Positions 23,101-31,884 of a stretch of 64,000 nucleotides of DNA are shown here, in pieces (position 1 is the first letter of the stretch; each line of letters starts with the position of its first letter). A program made the position numbers and the translations under genes. Source of the DNA: Stutzerimonas kunmingensis. GTDB lineage: Bacteria; Pseudomonadota; Gammaproteobacteria; Pseudomonadales; Pseudomonadaceae. The DNA lies in the NCBI RefSeq assembly GCF_002929225.1, contig NZ_PISM01000018.1, positions 62,001 through 126,000 of the forward strand. Reading direction: 5' to 3'. The notes below the pieces were generated by a model. That model had not been told where the DNA came from. It did not search any database and saw only the letters and a list, made by a program, of their open reading frames with translations.

Positions 23101-23133
23101 ACAAAGGCCGCTTCGAAGAGCGGCCTTTGTTCT
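23101..23133. terminator. Bidirectional terminator between reductase and piuA
   Basis: ACAAAGGCCGCT (23101-23112) and its perfect complement at 23119-23130 flank a 6-base loop. T-rich ends lie on both sides, serving converging genes. Confidence 0.8.
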
Positions 23134-23147
23134 TTCACGCCTGCGGA

Positions 23148-25406
23148 TCAGAAGTGGAAATTGGTGCTCAGCAATGCGGTCCGACCGGCTGCGACATGGG
23201 CGTAGTGGCTGCCGTAGACCTGATCGAAGTAGCGCTTGTCGGTCAGGTTCTGCACGTTCAGCTGCAAGTCCAGGTTCTTGTTCACGCGATAGGCCGCCAT
23301 GGCGTCGTAGCGCCAGTACTCAGGCACCTCGATGTTATTGGCCGCATCGCCGAAGCGGGAGTCGACATAGGTGGCGCCGCCACCGATGGTCAGGTCCTGG
23401 GTGAGGTTGTAGGTGTTCCAGAAGCTGAAGCTGTGCTTCGGCGTGCTGGGCACCTCATTGCCGTCATACAGGCCCTCGACGTAGATCGGGTTGGTCCGCG
23501 TGCCGATATTGGCGGCACCGGACTTGACCAGTTCGGCGTCCAGGTAGGTGTAGCTGGCGAACACCTGCCAGTTGCGGGTGAGTTGACCAGTGGCGCCCAG
23601 TTCCAGGCCATCGACCCGGGTTTCACCGATGCTTTCCTGGAAACCGCTGGCGTTGGTCACCCGCGCGTTGGTCTTCTCGGTGCGGAACAGCGCGGCGGTC
23701 AGGCCGAGACGCTCATCGAGGAAGTCCCACTTGGTGCCGATCTCGTAGTTGCGGTTGCGCTCCGGATCGAGAACCTGGTTGTTCACGTTGAGCGCATCGG
23801 AGCCTTCGCCGCCGGTCTCGCCGGACGGGTTGCTGGAGGTCGACCACGCCGCGTAGATGCTGCCATTGGGCAGCGGATTGAAGACCAGACCCAACTGGTA
23901 GTTCCAGAAGTGGCTCTTGTTCTCCGGCCGGGTGACGACACCGGCGGTGGAGACGGCCTTCTGCTCCGTTTCGTAGTCGTCGTAGCGCAGGCCCATGTTC
24001 AGCGACCACTGATCATTGAACTTCAGCGTATCGAAGACATAGGCCGCCAGCGTTTCGGTGTCGGTATCGGTCGTCGCCGCGCTGCGCGCGATGCTGCCGG
24101 TCCAGGCATCCTTGGAGCTCGGGTTGGACAGGCTGGTGCAGTCGCCCGAAGCCAGGTGCGCCGACGAACAGGTGTTGCCGCTGGTGCCCGGAGTGACCAC
24201 GTAGGGTCGGTTGTGCACGCCGACATCGCTGATTTCCACGCCGGTCACCAGGGTGTGCTCGATGCTGCCGGTGTCGAATCGCGCCGTCAGATCGGTCTGG
24301 TTGACCCAGCTCTGGGTATCGGAATTGCGGCTCTTGGCAGAGCGCGAAACCAGTCCATTGGGCACGTTGCCACGCGAGTCGTCCGGGTTGGTGACGATGT
24401 AGTCCAGGGCGGTGCGGGCGATACGCGTGGTGTTGGAGACGGTCAGGTTCTCGTTCAGGTCGTGCTCGAGCCGAATGGTGCCGGCATCCGTGGTGCTCTC
24501 GCGGAAGTCGCGGCTTTCAAGGCCGTAGAAGTTGTCGCGATCCACGCTCACTGGCTCGCGACCTGGATTGCCTGGCGTAGCCACGGTCAGCGGAATGCCG
24601 TAGTCCGGCATATCGTCTGTTTCCAGGTGGTAGTAAGACAGCGTCGCCCGGGTCGGCGTATCGAAGCCGAAGGTGATGGTCGGCGCCACGCCCCAACGAC
24701 TGACATCCACACCATCGCGGCCGGCGACGTTGGCCTCGTGCTTCATCAGGTTCAGACGGCCGGCGACGTTGTCACCGAGCACGCGGTTGACGTCCAGCGT
24801 GTAGCGGCGCGTCTGGTCCGAGCCGAGGGTGACGCTGGCATCGCCGAAGTCGCGTTGCTTGGCGGTCTTGCTGATCAGGTTGAGGCTGCCGCCCGTGGAG
24901 CCGGCACCGGTGTAGGCTGAGCCCGGCCCCTTGCTCACTTCGATGCTCTCGACGTTGAAGATCTCGCGGGTTTGCGAGCCAACGTCACGCAGGCCGTCGA
25001 TGAAGGTGTCGCTCTCGGCGTTGAAGCCGCGGATGATCGGCCGGTCGCCCGCCGGATTTCCGCCCTCGCCCGCACCGAAGGTGATGCCGGAAGTGGTGCG
25101 CAACGCATCGACCAACGTCAGCGAACCGGTGTCGCGAATCACCTGGTCGGTGATCACGGTGACCGACTTCGGTGTTTCGCGCAGCGGTGCCGTGTATTTC
25201 TTCGAGGCGGATGTATCGGCCTTGTAGGCCTGTTCCTGCTCACCGATTACCGTCACTTCATCGAGCGCAACCGGCGCTTCGCTGGGCGATGACGCTGCAG
25301 GCACGACCTGAGCCATGGAGGGAGCGGAGAAAGCGGTAAGGGCGACACCGATAGCCGAAGCCAACACGCGAGGTGGCTGGGCCAGTTCTAGAGACTGACG
25401 CGACAT
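23148..25406 (-). CDS. piuA: TonB-dependent catecholate siderophore receptor (PiuA/Fiu-like)
   Basis: A 752-residue receptor with signal peptide (residues 1-32, ending SAPSMAQ). A TonB-box-like VTVIGEQE follows, and a plug domain with TPKSVTVITDQVIRDTGSLT, VDALRTTSGITFGAGEGGNP, IRGFNAESDTFIDGLRDVGS and VSKGPGSAYTGAGSTGGSLN. The barrel runs to the terminal AALLSTNFHF-like TALLSTNFHF. Length and sequence agree with PiuA/Fiu-type receptors, which import monomeric catechol siderophores and are known entry routes for siderophore-conjugated antibiotics. It is divergent from piuC, the usual partner. The shared 139-bp region carries three CATTCTG repeats at 10-bp steps. Expression is expected to be iron-repressed; a clear Fur box was not visible. 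Confidence 0.93.
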   Translation of the reverse strand: MSRQSLELAQPPRVLASAIGVALTAFSAPSMAQVVPAASSPSEAPVALDEVTVIGEQEQAYKADTSASKKYTAPLRETPKSVTVITDQVIRDTGSLTLVDALRTTSGITFGAGEGGNPAGDRPIIRGFNAESDTFIDGLRDVGSQTREIFNVESIEVSKGPGSAYTGAGSTGGSLNLISKTAKQRDFGDASVTLGSDQTRRYTLDVNRVLGDNVAGRLNLMKHEANVAGRDGVDVSRWGVAPTITFGFDTPTRATLSYYHLETDDMPDYGIPLTVATPGNPGREPVSVDRDNFYGLESRDFRESTTDAGTIRLEHDLNENLTVSNTTRIARTALDYIVTNPDDSRGNVPNGLVSRSAKSRNSDTQSWVNQTDLTARFDTGSIEHTLVTGVEISDVGVHNRPYVVTPGTSGNTCSSAHLASGDCTSLSNPSSKDAWTGSIARSAATTDTDTETLAAYVFDTLKFNDQWSLNMGLRYDDYETEQKAVSTAGVVTRPENKSHFWNYQLGLVFNPLPNGSIYAAWSTSSNPSGETGGEGSDALNVNNQVLDPERNRNYEIGTKWDFLDERLGLTAALFRTEKTNARVTNASGFQESIGETRVDGLELGATGQLTRNWQVFASYTYLDAELVKSGAANIGTRTNPIYVEGLYDGNEVPSTPKHSFSFWNTYNLTQDLTIGGGATYVDSRFGDAANNIEVPEYWRYDAMAAYRVNKNLDLQLNVQNLTDKRYFDQVYGSHYAHVAAGRTALLSTNFHF

Positions 25407-25462
25407 GTAATGCGGATCCTTGGAAGTTGATGCAACTGCGAATTGCTATTATTAGCAGGTGG

Positions 25463-25489
25463 CATTCTGATACATTCTGTCGCATTCTG
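25463..25489 (+). promoter_or_regulatory. Three CATTCTG repeats with 10-bp period between piuA and piuC
   Basis: CATTCTG occurs at 25463-25469, 25473-25479 and 25483-25489, exactly 10 bp apart. It lies 57 bp from the piuA start and 57 bp from piuC. On the piuA strand the motif is CAGAATG. Exact phasing suggests binding on one face of DNA by an activator such as an OmpR-type response regulator, or overlap with a Fur region. Confidence 0.6.
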
Positions 25490-25545
25490 AAACACCTAAA
25501 TGCAAACTAATATCATTCGCCAATTCCACATCCTGTCGGTGATCC

Positions 25546-26226
25546 ATGCTCCTACGCATTGCCAATGTGTTTTCCCGTGAAGAAACCGACCGTATTCGCT
25601 CCGCGCTGGAACAGGCCGACTGGCAGGACGGTCGGGTCACGGCCGGCTATCAGTCGGCCAAGGCCAAATACAATCTGCAGCTGGCGGAAGACGACCCATT
25701 CGCCCGCGAGATTGCCGAAGCCATGCTGCAACGGCTCTGGCAGCATCCGCAGTTCATGTCTGCCGCGCTGCCGAGCAAGGTCTTTCCGCCCCTGTTCAAC
25801 TGCTACACGGCCGGCGGCGAGTTTGGCTATCACATCGACAATGCGGTGCGTCAGGTACGCAACAGCGCCGAACGCGTGCGCACCGACCTGTCCGCCACCC
25901 TGTTCTTCACCGATCCCGACGAGTACGACGGCGGCGAACTGGTGATCCACGACACCTACGGCACGCAGCGGGTGAAGTTCGCTGCCGGCGACATGGTGCT
26001 CTACCCCAGCACCAGCCTGCACAAGGTCGAGCCGGTCACCCGCGGCGCACGGCTGGCTTCGTTCTTCTGGATTCAGAGCCTGGTGCGCGAGGATGCGCAG
26101 CGCACGCTGCTCTACGAGATGGACCAGGCCATCCAGCAGCTGACCGCCGATGTGCCGGAGCACCCATCCCTGGTGCAACTGACCGGCACCTATCACAACC
26201 TGCTGCGCCGCTGGGTCGAGGTCTGA
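25546..26226 (+). CDS. piuC: Fe(II)/2-oxoglutarate-dependent dioxygenase PiuC (PKHD-type)
   Basis: A 226-residue hydroxylase of the YbiX/PiuC family. Metal ligands are seen in [15 protein letters not shown] (His-x-Asp) and in [20 protein letters not shown] (second His, and Arg for 2-oxoglutarate). The N-terminus [20 protein letters not shown] and [16 protein letters not shown] is typical. PiuC homologues are iron-regulated and always next to catechol receptors; their substrate is not settled, with hydroxylation of siderophore or of the receptor discussed. Here it is divergent from piuA and its stop overlaps the start of the Sel1-repeat gene. Confidence 0.93.
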   Translation: MLLRIANVFSREETDRIRSALEQADWQDGRVTAGYQSAKAKYNLQLAEDDPFAREIAEAMLQRLWQHPQFMSAALPSKVFPPLFNCYTAGGEFGYHIDNAVRQVRNSAERVRTDLSATLFFTDPDEYDGGELVIHDTYGTQRVKFAAGDMVLYPSTSLHKVEPVTRGARLASFFWIQSLVREDAQRTLLYEMDQAIQQLTADVPEHPSLVQLTGTYHNLLRRWVEV

Positions 26227-26984
26227 TGCCTCATCTTCTGCGCCGTGAGGAAGCCCTCGACAGCGACCAGCTGGGCAAGCTGGCCGAGGAGCCGCACCGA
26301 GCCGCACGCCTGGTCCTCGCGGCCGCCGCGACCGGGGAAATCGAAGCGCAGGCGCTGCTCGGGCAAATCCTGCTGGAGGGCCGCGGCATCCAGGCCGATC
26401 CCGAACTGGCCCTGACCTGGTTCGACATCGCCGCCGGCCACGGCCACGCCATGGCCTGCAACATGGCCGGACGCTGCCACGAGCTTGGCTGGGGCTGCCC
26501 GGCCAATCCCGCACGCGCCGCCGAGCGGTACCGGCGCGCGGCAGACATGGGGTTGGACTGGGGCATGTACAACCTGGCCAATCTGCTCGCCACCGGTCGC
26601 GGTGTTTCACAGGATGAAGTCGCGGCCTATCGCCTATACCGCCAGGCCGCCGAGCTGGGCCACGCCAAGTCGATGAACCTGACCGGACGCTGCCTGGAAG
26701 AAGGCCGCGGTGTGTCGCGCGACGTGTCAGCGGCGCACAGCTGGTATCGACGTTCCGCGGAGGCTGGCGACTTTCGCGGCCAGTTCAGCCATGCCGCCGT
26801 GCTGCTCACCCAGCAGCAATGGGACGCCGCCCGGCATTGGCTGGACCGCGCGCTTGAGGTTGGCCACCTGAAGTTCGTCGAGACCGCGCTGGCCAGCCTG
26901 CAGGCCGCCGCATTGCCTCAGATCGTCGATATCGTCGAGGCCTACGCGCGGCGACGCGACGAGCTACGCGCCGGGTTGCGGTGA
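26226..26984 (+). CDS. Sel1-repeat (TPR-like) protein coupled to piuC
   Basis: A 252-residue protein with about four Sel1 repeats between residues 35 and 190. Repeat signatures are AQALLGQILLEGRGIQADPE, ACNMAGRCHELGWGCPANPA, GMYNLANLLATGRGVSQDEV and KSMNLTGRCLEEGRGVSRDV. Such repeats mediate protein-protein contacts. It has no signal peptide. ATG 26226 overlaps the piuC stop by one base (TGATG), so it is translated from the same message, as in related pseudomonads. A role with PiuC in iron metabolism is likely from context only. A terminator shared with speC follows at 27003. Confidence 0.88.
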   Translation: MPHLLRREEALDSDQLGKLAEEPHRAARLVLAAAATGEIEAQALLGQILLEGRGIQADPELALTWFDIAAGHGHAMACNMAGRCHELGWGCPANPARAAERYRRAADMGLDWGMYNLANLLATGRGVSQDEVAAYRLYRQAAELGHAKSMNLTGRCLEEGRGVSRDVSAAHSWYRRSAEAGDFRGQFSHAAVLLTQQQWDAARHWLDRALEVGHLKFVETALASLQAAALPQIVDIVEAYARRRDELRAGLR

Positions 26985-27002
26985 ACGAAGCACAGAAACG
27001 AA

Positions 27003-27028
27003 AACGCCCCGCAATGCGGGGCGTTCGT
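27003..27028. terminator. Bidirectional terminator between the Sel1 gene and speC
   Basis: AACGCCCCGCA and TGCGGGGCGTT form a perfect stem with flanking A- and T-tracts. It serves converging genes. Confidence 0.8.
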
Positions 27029-27042
27029 TCATCGTCTACGGC

Positions 27043-28206
27043 TTAGATGTAGTAAGCCTTCAGCGGCGGGAAGCCGTTGAATTCGACGGCGCTGTAGCTG
27101 GTGGTGTAGGCACCGGTGGACAGCCAGTACAGGCGGTCGCCGATGGCCAGGTTAAGCGGCAGGCCGTACTTGTAGTTCTCGTACATGATGTCGGCGCTGT
27201 CGCAGGTCGGACCGGCGATCACCACTTCCTCGACTTCGCCCTTCTTCTCGGCATAGATCGGGAACTTGATCGACTCGTCCATGGTTTCGATCAAACCGCT
27301 GAACTTGCCCACGTCGACATACACCCAGCGCTCGACCGCGGTACGCGACTTGCGTGCCACCAGCACCACTTCACTGACGAGGATGCCGGCGTTGGCGATC
27401 AGCGAGCGACCCGGCTCGAGGATGATTTCCGGCAACTCGTCGCCGAAGTCTTCCTTGAGGAAGCGGATGATTTCCTCGGCGTAGGTTTCAAGGCTGTTGG
27501 TGCGGGTGATGTAGTTGGCGGGGAAACCGCCACCCATGTTGATCATCTTCAGCTCGATGCCGTCTTCTTCCTTCAGACGCTCGAAGATCACCTTGACCTT
27601 GGCGATGGCGGCGTCCCATACGGAAATGTCGCGCTGCTGCGAACCGACATGGAAGGAAATGCCGTAGGGCTCCAACTTCAGCTGACGCGCGAGGATCAAG
27701 AGATCCATGGCCATGTCGGTCTGGCAGCCGAACTTGCGCGACAGCGGCCAGTCCGCAGTGGTAGAGCCTTCGGTGAGGATGCGTACATAGACTTTCGAAC
27801 CCGGCGCGGCCTTGGCGATGTTGCGCAGGTCGGCTTCCGAGTCGGTGGCGAACATGCGCACACCCTTGTCGTAGAAGTAGCGGATGTCCTTGGCTTTCTT
27901 GATGGTGTTGCCGTAGCTGATGCGCTCCGGGCCAACGCCGCGGGACATTACTTTGTCCAGCTCATAGATCGAGGCGATATCGAAGCTCGAACCCTTGTCG
28001 CGCAGCAGATCGATGATCTCGACCGCCGGGTTGGCCTTGACGGCGTAGTACACGCTGGCGAATTCGAAACCGGCGCGCAGGTCGTCATAGGCCTTGCTGA
28101 TGGTTTCGGTGTCGATCACCACGAAGGGGGTTTCGTGCTGGTCGGCAAATGCCTTCATCTTCTGGAAGGTGGCGCGAGGGTAATAGTCTTCGATCTTGAC
28201 CGTCAT
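27043..28206 (-). CDS. speC: Ornithine/lysine decarboxylase, type III PLP-dependent fold
   Basis: A 387-residue alanine-racemase-type decarboxylase. ASVYYAVKANPAVEI holds the lysine that binds PLP. FHVGSQQRD and NMGGGFPANY lie in the barrel, ILEPGRSLIANAGILVSEV provides the PLP-phosphate and substrate contacts, and GPTCDSADIMYENYKYGLPL contains the catalytic cysteine and the substrate-binding aspartate at the dimer interface. It matches the SpeC of Pseudomonas (eukaryotic-type ornithine decarboxylase), which makes putrescine. Close relatives act on lysine as well, so specificity is not certain. Together with speA (47461) it supplies polyamines by two routes. Confidence 0.93.
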   Translation of the reverse strand: MTVKIEDYYPRATFQKMKAFADQHETPFVVIDTETISKAYDDLRAGFEFASVYYAVKANPAVEIIDLLRDKGSSFDIASIYELDKVMSRGVGPERISYGNTIKKAKDIRYFYDKGVRMFATDSEADLRNIAKAAPGSKVYVRILTEGSTTADWPLSRKFGCQTDMAMDLLILARQLKLEPYGISFHVGSQQRDISVWDAAIAKVKVIFERLKEEDGIELKMINMGGGFPANYITRTNSLETYAEEIIRFLKEDFGDELPEIILEPGRSLIANAGILVSEVVLVARKSRTAVERWVYVDVGKFSGLIETMDESIKFPIYAEKKGEVEEVVIAGPTCDSADIMYENYKYGLPLNLAIGDRLYWLSTGAYTTSYSAVEFNGFPPLKAYYI

Positions 28207-28612
28207 GCGTGGGACTCCAAAAAACGGGAAACAAAAGTCGGATGAGGGATGGAGGGCATCAGCCCTGACAAGAACGCCTGATCAGTTTCCCCACTTGGTT
28301 CGCCTACTTCCCAAGGCATGTCGCCGAGTATCACGGAGGATCTCTCGTCGTCAGTACTTGAGCCGGATGGATCGTTGCCAGCATGGACGTTCGGGCGCGA
28401 ACTTTAGGACCAAGGGGGGGCATAGATCAATCAAAAAAACGTCCCGAAGGTGCATCCGTTTCGAGTTGTTGTCGATTCAAAACAAAGCGTCATGGAAACT
28501 GCACAAATCGGCGATTTCCGCAGCCGTGCGGGCCGCAGCGAAATCCATTTGCCGCTATAATCGCCGCCTTTTTTGACAGACCGACTACTCGTCGACGGGT
28601 TCCTTAATTCCG
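28207..28612. other. Intergenic region between speC and prfC
   Basis: About 400 bp between divergent genes hold no convincing coding region. CTATAATC at 28555-28562 resembles a -10 box for prfC, about 50 bp before its ATG. No riboswitch or repeat was recognised. Confidence 0.5.
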
Positions 28613-30196
<1,584 letters not shown>

Positions 30197-30319
30197 CCCA
30201 AGAATGCGCCTGCTGCGGGGTACAGCAGGCGTAGTTGATTCTGCGTATTACTGCCGCTGCGCTCATTTAGATGCGCTCTCGCATGGAAGCGAGAGGCTGC
30301 CTTTTCACAAGGACCGTGA

Positions 30320-30727
30320 ATGCCCACCGAACGCGCCTCCCCCGAACAACGCCAGTTCGCCAGATACCTGCGATACCAACTCACCGATTGCGAGCGTCTG
30401 CTGTGGCGCCAGTTGCGCAATCGCGGCTTAGCCGGATTCAAATTTCGCCGACAGCATCCGTGCCCGCCCTATGTCCTGGATTTCTACTGTGCAGAATTGC
30501 GACTTGTAGTTGAACTCGATGGCGGTCAGCACTTCGACGAAGCTGGCCTGGCGAAAGACCGTTTGCGCACGGCCTACCTGCAGCACCACGGGCTGGAGGT
30601 TCTACGCTTCAGCAATCTGGATGTGATACGGAATTTAGAGGGTGTTCTGACTGAAATCTTGAGCTGGATTGAGCCCCGTACCCCTCACCGCAACCCTCTC
30701 CCCAATGGGGAGAGGGAGCTGGATTGA
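30320..30727 (+). CDS. DUF559 (endonuclease-fold) protein with repeat-derived tail
   Basis: A 135-residue protein of the DUF559 family, with a Vsr/restriction-endonuclease-like fold. The core reads QRQFARYLRYQLTDCERLLW, FKFRRQHPCPPYVLDFYCAE, LRLVVELDGGQHFDEAGLAK (acidic and QH active-site-like residues) and GLEVLRFSNLDVIRNLEGVL. Biochemical function is unknown. Family members are often placed near GC-rich palindromic repeats. Here the last 15 codons, PHRNPLPNGERELD, are encoded by the first palindrome of the downstream array (CTCTCCCCAATGGGGAGAG), so the gene end and the repeat are one sequence. Start ATG 30320 is the only reasonable one. Confidence 0.85.
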   Translation: MPTERASPEQRQFARYLRYQLTDCERLLWRQLRNRGLAGFKFRRQHPCPPYVLDFYCAELRLVVELDGGQHFDEAGLAKDRLRTAYLQHHGLEVLRFSNLDVIRNLEGVLTEILSWIEPRTPHRNPLPNGERELD

Positions 30728-31430
30728 GGCAGCCGGATCACTTGTGCTCATGCCGTGCAGAGCAAGCGAGGGGAGTGAGCGTGGGCTGTGTCCATCCAGC
30801 AGTTGCAACCACCACCAGCACGCTCTCACCCCAGCACCCAATCCCCGCATTACCGATACACCGGCCTGAATCCGAGTCCTGACTGGAATCTTGCACCGGA
30901 TCGAGGCCCGCGCCCCTAACCCCAAACACTCTCCCAAAGGGGAGAGGGGGCTGGATTGAGGCAGCCGGATCACTTGCTCATGCAGACCGTGCAGAGCAAG
31001 CGAGGGGAGTGAGCGCAGGCTGTGCCCATCAAGCAGTTGCAACCACCACCAGCACGCTCTCACCCCAGCACCCAATCTCCGCATTACCGATACACCGGAC
31101 TGAATCCGAGTCCTGACTGAAAGCTCGCACCGAATCGAGGCCCGCGCCCCTCACCCCAACCCTCTCCCCAACGGGGAAGAGGGAGCTGGATTGAGGAAGC
31201 CGGATCACTTGTGCTCATGCAGACCGCGCAGAGTAAGCGAGGGGAGTGAGCGCGGGCTGTGCCCATCAGGCAGTTGCAACAAACACCAGCACGCTCTCAC
31301 CCCAGCACCCAATCCGCGCATTACCGATACACCGGCCTGAATCCGAGTCCTGACTGAAATCTTGCACCGGATCGAGGCCCGCGCCCCAACCATCTCCCCA
31401 AAGGGGAGAGGGGGCCTGAATGAAGCCACC
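30647..31430. repeat. Tandem array of about 234-bp units seeded by the DUF559 gene end
   Basis: Units begin with TGACTGAAATCTTG-like sequence at 30647, 30880, 31114 and 31351, giving periods of 233, 234 and 237 bp. There are three full units and a short fourth. The first unit starts inside the DUF559 gene. Each holds a palindrome (CTCTCCCC...GGGGAGAG), a GGATCACTTG segment and a GTTGCAACCACCACCAG segment. Later units differ by scattered changes and small indels, so the copies are not very recent. No open reading frame is conserved through the array. Confidence 0.9.
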
Positions 31431-31845
31431 GAACCCTTTGTGATCGGCCCGACACGCATTAAAGCGCATCGCCCTACACCCGGAACGAAAAACCGCGCGG
31501 TCTAGTCCCCTCTCCCCTTCGGGGAGAGGGCTAGGGTGAGGGGCTGGCGGCCACGACTAGCGTCGCAACTAAAACCCACACAGCCCGTTTCACCTACTCC
31601 TCAAGGGACCACGCGATCAATAAACCGCCCAGATTGGTACCGAGCAAGCCATGCCGGCCTGGCTCGAAGACCGCCCACCCAATCCTCTCCACAACGACGA
31701 GAGAGGGCCTGATTGAAGCCACCGAACATCCGCAACTAGCGGGCACATCATGCGTTTCGCCCTGCACCGGATCGGCAACCCAACCCGGTCAAGTCCCCTC
31801 TCCCCTCCGGGGAGAGGGCTAGGGTGAGGGGCTGGTGGCTATGTC
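31395..31845. repeat. REP-like palindromes downstream of the array
   Basis: Two near-identical hairpin units at 31507-31543 and 31795-31831 (CCCCTCTCCCC, loop, GGGGAGAGGGCTAGGG and GAGGGG). A related pair, CCTGAATGAAGCCACCGAAC and CCTGATTGAAGCCACCGAAC, lies near 31414 and 31708. The segment repeats at about 290 bp. They resemble the palindromic elements common in pseudomonads. The region to 31884 has no gene. Confidence 0.7.
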
Positions 31846-31884
31846 GAGCGCTGCAGTCGACGTCGCCACCTGCCCCCGCCTCAC

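Noticed and set aside
23127-24920. Long plus-strand open frame opposite the piuA gene
   Set aside because: It mirrors the codon structure of the high-GC receptor gene on the minus strand, has no ribosome site, and its protein is low-complexity Val/Gly/Ala-rich. Shadow of piuA.
25407-25545. A canonical Fur box between piuA and piuC
   Set aside because: AT-rich segments such as GAATGATATTAGTTTGC have only a partial match to the 19-bp consensus, so no site was annotated.
30647-31430. CRISPR array
   Set aside because: Units are about 234 bp and nearly identical throughout, with no short repeats separated by unique spacers and no cas genes in the window.
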